Part shown: one piece after another, positions 41,848 through 54,991 of the stretch
Numbering within the stretch: position 1 is the first letter of the stretch
How the letters are laid out: every line of letters begins with the position of its first letter
Origin: Lathyrus oleraceus
Taxonomy: Eukaryota; Streptophyta; Magnoliopsida; Fabales; Fabaceae
Direction: 5' to 3'
Assembly: GCF_024323335.1 (NCBI RefSeq)
Contig: NC_066581.1
Coordinates: 444,317,816-444,381,815 of the forward strand
DNA length: 64,000 nt
Position numbers and translations under genes: made by a program
The notes under the pieces: generated by a model
Databases searched by the model: none
What the model was told of the DNA's origin: nothing
The model's input: the letters and a program-made list of their open reading frames with translations, nothing else

Positions 41848-44800
41848 TGTAGCGGTAAATTCATGACCATTAAGCTATGGATAAACTTAACGTCAATAAA
41901 ACCAGAGCCACCACCATGCTTTTATTGTTTCCAAGGGAAAAGAGAAAAGTACGAACAAAACCCAAAGATAAGAAGTTTTCAAATCAAAACTAATAAAATG
42001 CCAGAGATTACAAGTAAGGGGGTTGGTTACACAGAGGGAAGGTGTTAGCACCTAAAGTGTCCTAGGTACTCCTAGGGAGCCCTTTCTTGTGTGCATATGT
42101 GTTTTTGTATAAAATGATGTTTGTAATAAATAGAGTGGGGGATGAGAAAAGAATTCATTAATTATATTTTTGTGTTTGACAAGACCTTCGGACTTGTGCA
42201 TACGTACCAACGTAAAATGAGGGATCAAAACCTCGTAGTTCGTGGTATCAATTTAAAAGTGAATGAGTTTCTTTTTAACAAAATTTCAAGTATGTGATAG
42301 GCACAAAAGTCCTAAAAAAGTTTGAATAAGTGTTAGTTCTTTTTGTCTTTTGAAAATTTTAAGTCAAGTATAGTTAAGTTTATTTGCAAGTTTGATTTAA
42401 GAAAAAGTTTTGAAAATATAATGGCATAAGGCCAAAGTTTCTAATTTGCAATAAGTCTAAGTTTAGAAAAATACAAGCAAAGAAGATTTTAAAAGGAGGG
42501 AGAGATTTGAAATTAAAGAAGTGGGGAGGAGATGAAGAGACTAATCCTAAGCATAAAATTTAAAAGTTAAGAGTTGAAAAGATCTGACCAATGGGTTGCA
42601 ATCCAATAGTCAAGAATGTCATATAGAAACCCAAATTTCCCTTGGACTTTAGAATCAAGCAATATCAATACAAAAATACCAAGATGAAGAGCAAGGCATC
42701 AAATAAAGATAACCATATCCAAGCTTAGCAACTCCATGATCTTCTTCATAATCTCCATGTATCAAATGATTCCAAAGGTAGGCATTAGACACATGTTCAA
42801 AATAACAACTTCAATATGATCATGTTGCAGAAGAACTCAAATGGATCTCCAATATTTGTATCAGATGAAAGTTCACTTCACAAGCACTTAGTTTCATGAA
42901 AGTTGGCATTGGCCAAGTCCTTTTGCATAGGGAGTGTTGCCTAATTCTAAGTCCAATGTCTCAGATCAAATCCAACAGTCCACACAAGATGTCTTTTAGG
43001 GTTTTTGTTCTTATTATGTACATTAAGGTCAAATGACCATAAAAAACAAACAAGTATATACAAACACAATATATTCACAAAGTATGACTCAAGTGAGCAA
43101 AGGGAAAATGGCATTAAAGTAAACAAATTGAATGGTATGAATAATGGCAAATGAAATAAGACTTGAAATTAAAGTGCATAAAAGTAAATGGCTTGAAATT
43201 AATGTTAGTTGTTAGTTGATTAGAAGTTAGTATTACTTTTGCTTTTTTGTTTAAGTCATTATTTGAAGAACACTCAACCCACTTTTTACAAGCATGGATC
43301 CTTGAACCAAGACATCTTCCAAAGGAAGGAAAAAAGGCCAAGTTTCCACACAATAACATGAAAGAGGGGAAACTTACAATCTCACTTACTAGAATGTTAT
43401 GCCTCTTTGTGTCACAAATTTAGCGATATGTTAAGCAATCGTAATTGGACTTATGTAGAAGTCACAACTATTTGAGGTTGGGTAGTAGAAATTTTTGTGT
43501 TAATGCATGTTAGATACATGGTATTATGAACCATACTCCTAAAACATACCACACTTAAAAAATATACAAAAGAGTTGACCTAATCTCATCCATACTCATG
43601 TTGATTTTCCAATCAACTAGCCTTAGGATATAGAGATATCATAAGTCTATGACATGAATGAATAGAGAAGGGGATTGAGATGAAGAGGGAGGGGGAATGG
43701 AATCAACATAAATTGGTCAAAGGAGGACTTTTACCAAATAAAAACATTCATTCATTTTGGGAGATGAAATGTACATTTCATCAATCCCTTAAATCCAATG
43801 ATTTTAACTCAACAAAGTCAAATCAACCTTGACCAAGGCCCAACAACACAAGTCAAACTCAACAAGTCAATATTAGAAGCTCAACACAATTTATTTTGTA
43901 TTTAAATAATTAAAATCAATTAAAGTATGCATTAAATTAGATTATGGTTGGTCAAATTCCTAAAACCTCATCAAAACATCAAGGAAATGGCCATGAGATT
44001 TATCATAGGTCAGACAAGGTCAAAGGACATTGGAGAAAAAAATTCATAATTTTTGAAAACTTAAAACTATTTTTAAACAATTAAAATTATTGAAAAAATC
44101 AATTAAATCATGAAAAATATTAATAATGATCCAAAAAATAATTTTAATTCAGAAAATGAAAGAGGAATTTATTTAAAAAAGTTTGGTGAAATTCTCATAT
44201 TTTTTTGATCAATATTAAAATTAATATGAGTTAATGAAAATAAACCAAATAAAATGAAAATCAGAAAATGAGAAAAAACGTGGACCACTTGATCTCCCTT
44301 ATTAATTGAGGTGGTAGATCAAGTGGCTCCTAGTGTGTGTTCCACAATAGTCACAAGTCAATGTGTAACACAAGTGGTAATCAGTTTCACTGTACGGGAT
44401 TAGAATAATTCAAATGGATCATGTGGCTCTGATGACTGTCAACTCACCACCGGAGCCAAAGCTCTGGTCTCCTTCTCCAGTGAGCTTCACCGGACTGGTT
44501 CAGTCACAACCATCACCAAAATTAAAAATAAGGACATGAATTTAAAGTAAAAATGTCACTGAGCTCGAATCTGGCCTCAATTTATCCTAACTCCAAGTAT
44601 ATTAAGAGATACAAGGAGTTGAAATTTGAGGTGCACGATCTGAGTTGCTTCGATTTGACCTCAAACCAACTCAATCTTGTTGCCTACATTGGTAGGACTT
44701 CAGACAACCAAGGATCCAATAGAATTATGGAGAATTGAGTGAGAATCGAAGAGATGAAAATTTCTAGAAAATACCCAATGCAGGTCTGTACTCGATTGAT

Positions 44801-46193
44801 CTTTCTCTTGCTTGTGCTTGATCTTGCTCAGGACACTTTAAGGAGTAGAATTGAATGGATGAAAAGCTCAGGACTCTTGATGTTTCGAATCTCAAAACAG
44901 TGAGATTCAAACTCAATTTTCAATGGAAATTATCAAGGTTATCCTCTGAAATAGAAGGGTTTGAAGGTATGGCTTCAAAGCTGGCGCGCAGGGTCCTTGT
45001 TTATGAGCATAAAGGGCTCTATTTATAGCCAACTGGTTTGATATTTGCACACTTGAAATGGAATTCCAAAAATAGTAATGTGCATTGCATGGGTGCATGG
45101 TGTGTATAGGCCCATGAAATCACTTCTTCTGATCCATAATTGAGTACAAGCAAGGCTGAGATCACACTGGAATGTTATGCATTAGTGTGTGGAAGTTTTA
45201 AGTTCAACTTGTGCCAAAGGATCACTCATGCTCGGGCCATATGCAGCCCATTCAAATATTGTCCAAAATGGATGAAATTGTACTTTTTGGAAAGGTTAGA
45301 TCAAGAGGAACAACTTTCATGTTGAACACTTTTTCATTTGAAGCTTGGATCATGATGAATTTTAAGGTGGAAGTTGGGAAAATCAAACATGTCAAAAAAT
45401 ATTCTAAGTGTCAAGCCATATGTTCACTTATTCCACCTTGGCTAACTTTCTATGTGAGCTTCAAATGAGAAAAGTTCCTTCATCAAAGTTGTAACTATCT
45501 CAAAGGCATTCAAAATGGTCACAAATTTGACCTTATTTGGATTTAATATGAAGGAGTTATGTATTTTTGAAGTTGAGGAAAATCACTTGTTCAATGGCAT
45601 TGGTCCAAAAGGACCTATAATGTATCCTCATATCACATGCACATAAAAGTTGAATTAGATCTTCCTAAAAAAATAAAAGTTGAATTAGACACCTTGAATT
45701 TGATTTCTCAACTTGTAAATATTTCATCTCATAAATATTGAGCAAGTTATGGCCTTGGGAAGTTTACCTCCAAATTAGGGTTTAGACAAAATGACCTATA
45801 ATCTTTCACCATAAAAATGACTTTGCAAGCAAAACATGCTCTATACCTCAACATTAAAGTTGTTGGGAATGTCATTTAGAGTAACTTTTCTCTTGGAATA
45901 ATTTTCATATGAAAAATATTTTAGGAGATAGGGTCTAGGGAACCTCAGTTTTGATCAGATGAATTCCTCTGGTCAACCACCATCAACCAACTTGCTAGCT
46001 TGCAATTCTCTTGACAAATACAAAGACATATTTTTGGTATTTGATTAGTAAAATGATAACAATACAAAGTATGATACAATCAAATCGTGCTTGGTGATCT
46101 CTCCCAAAACAAACCCAATGAATGAGGGGTAAGGAGGATGTCAAGGTGTGATCCTAATGCTAATTCATATGATGAGGATAGCATGAGGGATCT
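41848..46193 (-). repeat. LTR F (3' or solo LTR), interrupted by C
   Basis: Minus-strand LTR, same family as C, D and E. Its 3' end TGTAGCGG (plus strand) is at 41848. Its 5' end is missing about 23 bp, cut at AGATCCCTCATGC by insertion of element C. It has a TATA box at 45020-45027 and the module CGAACTACGAGG...GTACGTATGCAC at 42190-42242. No PBS complement lies on its 3' side, so it is a 3' or solo LTR placed in G's 3'UTR. It is in inverted orientation to LTR E. Confidence 0.82.
45020..45027 (-). promoter_or_regulatory. LTR F TATA box
   Basis: TATAAATA on the minus strand in GGCTATAAATAGAGCCC. Confidence 0.5.
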
Positions 46194-49100
46194 TTTAAGA
46201 CCCTAATTTTGACCCTAATATCCCTCATGTCATCCTATCATTGCACTTTGTATTTGCCTCAAGGATCATAGCATCTTGGCTCCTTACCTTTGGGTGGGAA
46301 CACTTTTGTGTGAGTTGGTTTGAGACCACCAAGCATGCTTGAATTGTATATTATTGCTTTTCTTACTTTGTTTACTAACCAAAAGCACAAAAATATGTCA
46401 CTAACATCTTTTGTTTTGTAGCTTGAGCAATCATGTGATCTAAGGCTCCTAGGAGACCCTATGCTCAATGAATGGCTAGGTAAAGGTGAAAGCAAGCATG
46501 ACAATGGTTCACAAAGCTCTCAATCATCATATATGCCTCCCAAGTATCTCAATTTGTCAATTTGATCAAGATAAACCAAAGGGCTTGAGGATTGTTTCCC
46601 AAGGAAACCCTAATCCAAATGTGCATCAACTGTGCCTTGCTCATGAAGCAACCTCAACCCATGATCAAATACAATCAAGGGAAGTTATTTAATTAATCAT
46701 TTCATGCATATTTGAGCTTATTTGAGTGTCCTCAATCATCAATTCATCAAGGTTTGAGGTATGGACTTGAGAGGTTGATCAGTCAATTCATCTGACCATT
46801 TTGAAATACACTGAGACCTAACTTTTGATGTGTTTGACAAGTGATGATAACCCCAAGAGAAAATATGTTATTAAGAAACATATGAACAACTTTCATGTTC
46901 ATAAATAATTTGATTTGAAGCTTGGAAGGTCATCATCCATTTCAAAACATTATAGGTCATTTTGATTGAAACCCTAATTTTGGGTCAACTTCCCAAGGAC
47001 CTAACTCACTCATTTTTCATGATTTTGAGGTGGGATCAAATGCATTGGAAATTTTAATATGTCTACTTAATTTCTTATGTTGAAAAAACAATTCATAATA
47101 CTAAAATAAATACATGTGATAATGCAAAACATTATGGGTCACTTTGGACCAAAGTCATTGAAATGTGAAAAAGTCTAACTTCAAGTGCCCATAACTGTCT
47201 CATCAAAAATCCAAATGATGTAAACTTTAAGTCCAAATTGATTGTATTGAAAATATCTACAACTTTGATGTTGAAAGTTTTATCATTTGGAGCTTGCATC
47301 ATTGAAACAGAAGGGCTTAAAGTTGGTCCATTTTGGAAAATTTCACATGCACATGTTTTGCACCTTGAACTTTATGACCAATTTTCATCAATTTCCAAAT
47401 TCCAAATGGACTTGTGTTCAACATAACAATTGATCCTCATGTTAATACCTTTCCAACCATTACCCACAAGACCATGTTTCATTTTGAGAATATGCATTTT
47501 CAAAGAGGAGAAAATCTTGGTGAAATTATGGAAAGTTTGTTCAAACTTCATGCACACTCCAATTACCTCACATCTGCACGTCCATTTCAGATTAGTATGA
47601 CTTAAGCTTGGATTTCCAATTGGATTTGGACCCTCCATGCACCTGTACAGGCCCATGCATGGAGGCCCTCATCACTCATGCATATGATTTTCCCATGCTT
47701 CCATCAACATTGGCTATAAATAAGCATGCTCAACTTCATTCTCATTCAACCTGAAGGCGCCTTAGATGCTGCAGAATTGAATCAAAAACCACACCTAAAG
47801 GAATTTCTCTCTTTCATTGAAAATTTTCAGATCCAATTTTCTACTTCATTGGTTGATCATTGGACTTAAAATTCCTCGGTCTTGCTTCATCTTCAACTCA
47901 AGAGCAAACTGCAATCAAGAATTGTGAAGAATCGTGCTCCATAGATCTACATTTCAGAGGTGGATGTTCAAACTTTTTTCAATCGAAACTCATTGATTAT
48001 TGCTTATTTCTTGTGTTTATTGGCTTGGCTGAAGTCCTCTCATCAAAGGCATTTGAATTATGCATTTAATTTTGTAAATCCATGAAGTTCATATTGAACA
48101 CCATGATTTTCTCTCTCTGATTTCTCTCTCTACGTGAGTCTAGAGGAGAAACCAATGGTACAGGGGTGATATACATCACCCTAGCTTTCCAATGATATGA
48201 GGATCGCCTATTTTTATTGAGTTTACCATACCTGCAAATGTCACCGGAAACTGCAAGCTCAAATGTGAGTCGTGTGATGTGTTTTCCAGATCTAATCTCC
48301 ATCTTTCCTTGTTATGACTTTAAATAAATCATGGTGTGTCTCAGTTGACTTGGATCCATGGTAAGCGCGCGCTGAGAGTCCTTGGATGTGCCACCTCATT
48401 TAATGAGGTTGATCCAACGTGCCAGATTATTTTCTATTTTCTGAATTTCTTTTTATTTTCTTTTATTTCCTTTTATTTCAAAAAATCATAACTCTTTCAT
48501 TTTAATTCTAAAAAATATGGGACCAATTGCATTATTTTCCTTTTAATTTCTAGTTTCTGAAAATGATTTTAATATTTTTTATTTTATCATTTGATATTTT
48601 TTGTGAATTTTCTCTTTTCTGGTTATTTTTAATTCATTTTAAATAGTTTCCAATATTCAAAAAATGCAAAAATATTTTTTTAACCTCTTTGAATGATGAT
48701 GAATCTATGAACAATATTCTCATCAATTTATTAATTGATTTGAGATTTATTTGAGATTTTAGTTCAATTAGGTGATTTTTTATTCATTTTTAATTGATTA
48801 AAAATAGTTTATGGTTTCTAAAAATGCTGAAATTTTTTGTCAAACTTTGTTTGACCTTGTTGAACTCAGGATTATCCATTTGGACTTTTCAAAGTTGATT
48901 TGAAATGGATTTGAAGTTTGACCTTTAATTGATTATTTTTATTCAAGTATTATTTTAATTTTCAAAAATACCAAAAATATTTTATTTGTTTCTTGACTTC
49001 TAAGTTTCATTTTGCTTTTGTTTACTATTGTTTGACCTTAATCCCATTCATCTTTGGTCAATGCATTTTGCTTATTTCATTTGACTTCCATTCATGTACA

Positions 49101-51068
49101 TTCTTATTCATCTCCTTCTTCATCTCTTTCTTTTTTGATCAATGAGTTAAAGATTGGTGGTTAGCCTTGACATATGGGAGGCTTAACCTTCCTTGATTCA
49201 AATCTAATTCATCTTGATCATAGATCAATTGAATGGCTTTGCATTAAGGATAGGTTGCTTCTTGTTCAAGCAAAAGACCTAAATCAATACAAGATCATCC
49301 TTCTTTTCTTTTGGCATGGCAAGTTGTATGAGCTTGGCTTACTAGTCAAGGTCTCTAACTTGTGTTTGTTGCCTATATTTTTATTGAGCGGCCTCAAATA
49401 GGTGTGACTACTACATTAGTCAACTTACGATTGCTTAACATAGCGCTAAATTGCCTTATGACACACTAACACTAACTATTGACCATTAACTTTTAACTCA
49501 AGTCATTTAATTCTTGCAATTTACTTTATGCAATTTAATATCTTGTACATATTATTCATTTGCTTTTGCCCTTTGCTCACTTGAGATCATGTTTATGTTA
49601 GTGCAATTTGCCTTTTGCTCACTTGAGCACATAATTTTGTATATAGTATTGTGCTTGCGTTTTGTTTTGATTATTGTGAACCAAATGCCAATGGACAAAA
49701 GGACTTAGACTTTAGGATATTCCCTATGCAAAATGGAGTCAAAGAGAAACTAGGCCTCATGCCTTTATAATGCTAAAACAAAGAAGAAATAATGTCAAAA
49801 AGCAACTAGGCCTCATGCCTTTAGAATGCTTAATCTTGAAGATGAGCTTGAAAGGATCCTAATCTCTAAACTCCCTCTTGTCCATTCTTTGTTTGCATTA
49901 TGGAACTTTTTGGAGTGTGTGTTCTTGTGCTAGGGATCCCAAACTTGAGCCAAATTGAAGAATCATTGTCATGAGCATCTAAAGTGAGAGATATAAAAGC
50001 CATTGGAAGATTCATAGGAGCTTGTTTTGATTGTGTGCTTGATTGCTTGAGTATTTGGTTATTTGCTTGCTTATTCCAAAGGATGGGAGCTACTTGGATC
50101 ATCACTATGATCTCAAGAAGGGAACTCCATTTGTGGTTTTGTTTCTCTTCCTTCATCTTTGTATCTTTAGGACTTAGCCATTCTTCTTCTTCCCTCCATT
50201 CTAACCCAAGCCAAAATTTTTGTGCAAACATTAACATTTGTTTTCAAATTTAGAAACCTAAGCATTATGCTTTTGATTTTCAAACTTATTTTCATAACAC
50301 TTATTTTGAATTGAATACTTAAGTCAACTTTGACCATACTTTGTAAATACTTTTCATTTGTAAATACAACTCACTCAATTGTTTTTGTGGTTTCAATGGC
50401 CACTCCTTTTTGCCAATGCTTTTTTCATAAACATTAGCTATTAGGTTTGAGTTATCCTTGAGGTTGATATAATACTCACATATATCCTTAGTGATGGACC
50501 ATAAGACTTCCATGCTTATTATAGGGTTAACCCCTCACTAGCATGTTGAAGCTCTCCTCACATGGTGGATTTGTGGTTTTAGGTTGAGTTTTATCCCTTG
50601 GATAATAAAAGACCTTAAGGCTTTTGACCAATCAATTCACCAACTTCTTTTGAGACTTTTACCCCGAACTACGAGGTTTTGATCCTAATCTTTTTTTAAG
50701 ATGGTACGTAGGCAGTGTGTTTATCCATTCAAACACAAAATTGTAAATAATTTGTACATTCTTCTCTCATCTCCCCAATCATGTTTGCATAAATAATTTT
50801 ACAAATACCAACCTACCTTACAACAATTGTGAAAAGGGCTCTCTAGGAGTACCTAGGATGTTTTGGGTGCTTAAAACCTTCCCATTGCATAACCAACCCC
50901 CTTACCCCGATCTCTAACATTTTTATTAGTTTTTTATTTGATAAAACTTCTCGGTTTTTGTTCGCTTTCTAACCTTTCCTTTTAAATAGAAGTGCGGTGG
51001 CGACTCGAATTGTATGATTTACTTTTGATTTAGTCAATAAATCTAAAGGTAACGAATACCCCGCTACA
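46194..51068 (+). repeat. Element C 5' LTR (4875 bp)
   Basis: Starts TTTAAGACCCTAATTTTG (D has TGTAAGACC) and ends CCCCGCTACA, six bases before the PBS. It has a TATA box at 47715, CCCCGAACTACGAGG...GGTACGTAGGCA at 50660-50714 and GTGCGGTGGCGAC near 50993. Short ORFs within it have no recognisable product. Confidence 0.9.
47715..47722 (+). promoter_or_regulatory. Element C LTR TATA box
   Basis: TATAAATA in TTGGCTATAAATAAGC, about 1.5 kb into the LTR. Confidence 0.55.
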
Positions 51069-51074
51069 GAAAAG

Positions 51075-51093
51075 TGGAGACTCTGCTGGGGAT
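51075..51093 (+). promoter_or_regulatory. Element C primer-binding site (variant)
   Basis: TGGAGACTCTGCTGGGGAT, six bases after the LTR. It differs from the A and B PBS at position 4 (A for C) and at the last base. Confidence 0.8.
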
Positions 51094-51978
51094 AAATTTG
51101 CCTAGTGGATTTTTGCCTATTTTTCATATTTGTTGTATTGTATTGTTTATATTATTTGTGACATATTTTTATGCAAATTTGGGATTACTGTATTGTATGT
51201 AATGTATGAAATGCTTGATATATTAATTGCTTGTATGCTTGGTGATCTTGTGAGATGAGTTCTATACCCGAACTCGAGTGCACTTAGGATAGGAGAATGA
51301 CATGGTCTTGTTGACTTGTGTGGAGTTGTTCCTTAGCAAGTTGACTTTCAAACCCATTCACTTGGTGGAGGTTATGTTGGGATCAATAATGTCGCACGAG
51401 TAGTCATGGTTAGGCATTACTCTTTCCAATATATGCCTTAGAAGCCAAGGACCTTAGTTTACCAAGCCCATCTTGGCCTATTTTTAGGACGTAGTGCGAA
51501 GGTCGTTCAAGTGTAAGATTTGATACGATTGTTACGCGATACTACACTCATAAAAGTCTCTCTTGAGAATATTTTTGGAATACGAGTAGTCGTTTATCCG
51601 ATAATATCCGAAAGATGGGATGATGATTATGGGAACCTCTTGTAGAACATGATTGGCAGGTTTCACCCTAGTACACTCCCTTTGGATTGGCAGGTTTAAC
51701 CCTTGCAACAAACCCTTGATTCATGGTTGATCCGTTCTTGTATATCCTTAATATCAATGGAACTTGGGTGTTGATAAGGTGTAAACCATAATCCACCAAA
51801 ATGGATGTTTCATATTAAGGATGACTTGATCCATCTCATGACCTTTGTGTGGTGTGCTTTTCTTGATCCTTGAGTGTGATTGTTGCATCCATGCATTCAT
51901 GCATTCATACACATCCATATCATCAACAATGAGAAAATTTTCAAGGAACTTAAGAGGTCTATTTGCAAATTTTCAGAC
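51094..51978 (+). other. Element C leader
   Basis: About 890 bases of untranslated leader before ORF1. There is a GGCAGGTTT(C/A)ACCCT pair at 51656-51703. I see no gene. Confidence 0.6.
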
Positions 51979-53382
51979 ATGGATAGACAAAGAAGGAATA
52001 CGAAGAAGTACAGTTTCAGACAACCCGACTTGAAAGAGTTAAGGAGTTTGACATCCTATGTATTAGATCCCTTGGAGTTCAAGGCTCATCATGGGAAGCT
52101 TCTGTCTATTCTTGCTACTCAGGTGGATGAAGGTCTGATGAGTGTGATGGTGCAGTTCTATGATCCCTTGTACCGTTGCTTCACATTTCCGTATTTTCAG
52201 CTTTTGCCTACGCTTAAGGAGTATGCCTACCTTGTGGGTATACCTATTTTAGATCAGTTGTCGTTCAGTGGCTTGGAGAGGGTTCCTACTTCTCAAGAGA
52301 TTGCTGACCTGTTGCATATAGATGAATCTATTGTGGGTGCTCATATGACTACCAAAGGTGGAATTCAAGGTCTCCCATCTGATTTCCTCATTGCTCAAGC
52401 TACTCTGTATGGGAAGGCCATGAGTGAGGACGCCTTTGAGGCCATATTTGTATTTCTCATCTATGGGCTAGTGTTATTCCCCAACATCGACAAGTTTGTG
52501 GATGTGAACGCTATTAGGATTTTCTCTACTCTTAATCCCATTCCTACTCTGTTGGGTGATACTTACTTTTCTTTGCATATGAGGAATGCAAAGGGTGGTG
52601 GTACCATTGTGTGTTGTTTGCCTCTGTTGTACAAGTGGTTTATTTCGCACTTGCCATAGACGGTCGCCTTCAAGGAGAACAAAGGATGTCTACGGTGGTC
52701 CACGTGACTTATGTCTCTCACTAATGATGATATCTTTTGGTACAACCGTGTATATGATGGTGTGCAGATTATTGACTCTTGTGGTGAATTCTCCAATGTG
52801 CCTCTTCTTGGTACATGTGGTGGGATTAACTACAACCCTATTTTGGCACGTCGTCAGCTTGGGTTCCCCTTAAAGGATAAACCTAATAACATTTTGTTAG
52901 AGGGAGTGTTCTTTCAAGAGGGTAAAGATCCGCAAAACTTGAAGGGCAGGATGGTCCGCACTTGGCGCAAGATCCATGGGAAGGGAAGGAAAGAGCTTGG
53001 TCCAAAGAATTGTATTGCTTTGGAACCCTATACCTCGTAGGTGAGGAGGAGAGCTTCTGAGTACCTTATGCCTTATGATTATCCAAGACTTACACCTTTG
53101 GTTGTGGTTGGGCCTTCAACCCTCCCTGACCAAGGAGTAGAGGAGTTGAGAGACGAAGACCGTTCACGTGCTTGGATCCGTGAGCGAGAGGAGCTACTTC
53201 AGCAGCTTAGAGATAAGGATGCATTGATAGAGTTTCTTCCTTAGTCTTCTAAGTTTTGGAAGAGGAAGTACGATCGACTTGCCAAAGAGAAGGCAGATAT
53301 GGAGGCAGCCTATGAGAGAGAGGTGAAGAGGCTTCGTGCAGCTTATCTTCCAGTCTCGAGAGCTTTGGACGATTATTTCTAG
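51979..53382 (+). pseudogene. Element C ORF1: plant-mobile-domain-like plus coiled coil, four in-frame stops
   Basis: One frame of 467 codons from ATG 51979 (MDRQRRNTKKYSFRQPD) to TAG 53380-53382. The N-terminal region has VQFYDPLYRCFTFPYFQLLP, PTLKEYAYLVGIPIL, FLIYGLVLFPNIDKFV and TLNPIPTLLGDTYFSLH, resembling the plant mobile domain. The end is helical with ELLQQLRDKDALIEFLP and EREVKRLRAAY. Stops at 52657 (TAG), 52705 (TGA), 53038 (TAG) and 53242 (TAG) break it; no frameshift is needed. Ogre ORF1 function is unknown. Element B has lost this gene. Confidence 0.83.
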
Positions 53383-53711
53383 GGTTCCATAGGATGTTCA
53401 TTTTCCTTCTCTCTTGTATTGTATTTGGTTACCAAGACTGTACTTCTTTGGTGTAAAAATATTTTCCAGATATTATTGATATGATATTTCCATAGATGTT
53501 TAAATGATTAATATTTCCAATATTTGCAAATAGAACTCTAAAAGTTCCTCTGATTAAAAAATAAATCATATGCACGAGCATTGCATGCATCATGTGCATA
53601 AGCAGGTTTTGCTCCAGGCTTCTTGTTCAGTGGTCTAACTATGTGTTCTTCATTTATTTTGAAGACAAGCTGACGCACCGGTACTACACCAGAGCCAACT
53701 CTTCAAGATTA
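53383..53711 (+). other. Element C ORF1-gag spacer
   Basis: Non-coding, except that the last 30-40 bases read THRYYTRANSSR in the gag frame, the motif found before gag in A and B. Confidence 0.55.
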
Positions 53712-54991
53712 ATGGATCACCTAGAACAAGAGAACCGGGAACTCAAGGAGGAAGTGGCAAGATTGACTGCTCTGATGGAGTCTTTCTTGGCCGCCCAAAG
53801 CCATTCGTCTCCAACGCTTTCGACTCCTCCCCAGAGGACAATCATCTTTGAGATTGTCTCTTCAACAGTGCCTACTGCCAGGGCCCACTTTGCGCTCACT
53901 GCTATGCCAGTCGGGTTTCCCTAGGGGATTCCAGCGAACTTCGTTCCTGAGGGTCTCGCCCCAACGTTTGCTTCTCTGTCGGCATCTAGCCCGGTCCTTG
54001 TTGTGCCACCTCCGGTCGTGCATACTATGTCGAGAGTAGATGACATCATTTATCACTTTGAGCCGCTGAGGGCCCAGACGGGTATGAAAAGATGGATGCT
54101 ATGAACGATCAATTCCTTGAGCTTAGCAAGGAACTCAAAGCTCTCAGAGGGAAAGACCTTTTTGGCAAGTCTGCTGCTGAACTATGCCTTGTTCCAAATG
54201 TCAAGATCCCTGTAAAGTTCAAAGTGCCTGACTTTGAAAAGTACAAGGGAAATACTTGCCCTCTCAGTCACTTGGTTATGTATGCACGAAAAATGTCGAT
54301 TCAGACCGACAATGATCAACTCCTAATTCATTATTTCCAGGACATCCTGTCCGGTGCCTCCCTGAGATGGTACATGGGTTTGGACAGCGCGAACATCCGC
54401 TCCTTCAACGACCTTGGCGAAGCCTTCGTCAAGCAGTACAAATATAATGTTGATATGGCTCCCGATAGGGACCAATTGAGGGCCCTATCCCAGAAGGACA
54501 AGGAAACTTTCAAGGAGTACGCCCAAAGGTGGCGAGAATTAGCTGCACAGATTGTGCCTCCGCTGGAAGAGAAAGAGATGACCAAGATCTTTCTGAAGAC
54601 CTTGAGCTCATTTTATTATGAGCGGATGATTGCCAGCGCTCCTTCTGACTTCACCGAGATGGTGAATATGGGGATGCATCTGGAAGAATGAGTCAGGGAA
54701 GGGTGCCTGACTAGAGAAGAAGGGTTTTCTACCAAACATTATGGGGCGTTTGGGAAGAAGAAAGATGGTGAGGCACATGCCGTGACCTCCCATATCAAAT
54801 CCAGAAGACCCTCTATGAAGAGGAAGACCGTGCGTCCCGCCGGTAACCAGCACCAGGTGGCTCATATAGCACCTGTTTTCGGAGAAAATTAACAATACCA
54901 GCATCATAACCAGCAACAGCAACATCAACAGTATTAACAACAACAACACCGTCCTATTACGATGACAGGAAGAGGGTCAGTTTTGATCCTA
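53712..54991 (+). pseudogene. Element C gag (N-terminus, capsid core), broken
   Basis: Starts MDHLEQENRELKEEVARLTA, a short coiled coil, then a Ser/Pro-rich linker. There is a stop TAG at 53922 and a frameshift before 54092. The capsid core (Retrotrans_gag) spans 54092-54688: LSKELKALRGKDLFG, VPDFEKYKGNTCPLSH, YFQDILSGASLRWYMGLD and AFVKQYKYNVDMAPDRDQL. TGA at 54689 ends it, followed by two TAA in a Q-rich region near 54889 and 54934. A further frameshift in the Q repeat leads to the next frame. The homologous A capsid is intact. Confidence 0.85.

Noticed and set aside
31147..46193. A single element with LTRs E and F at its ends
   Set aside because: LTRs of one element are direct repeats; E and F are in opposite orientation and neither has a PBS beside it.
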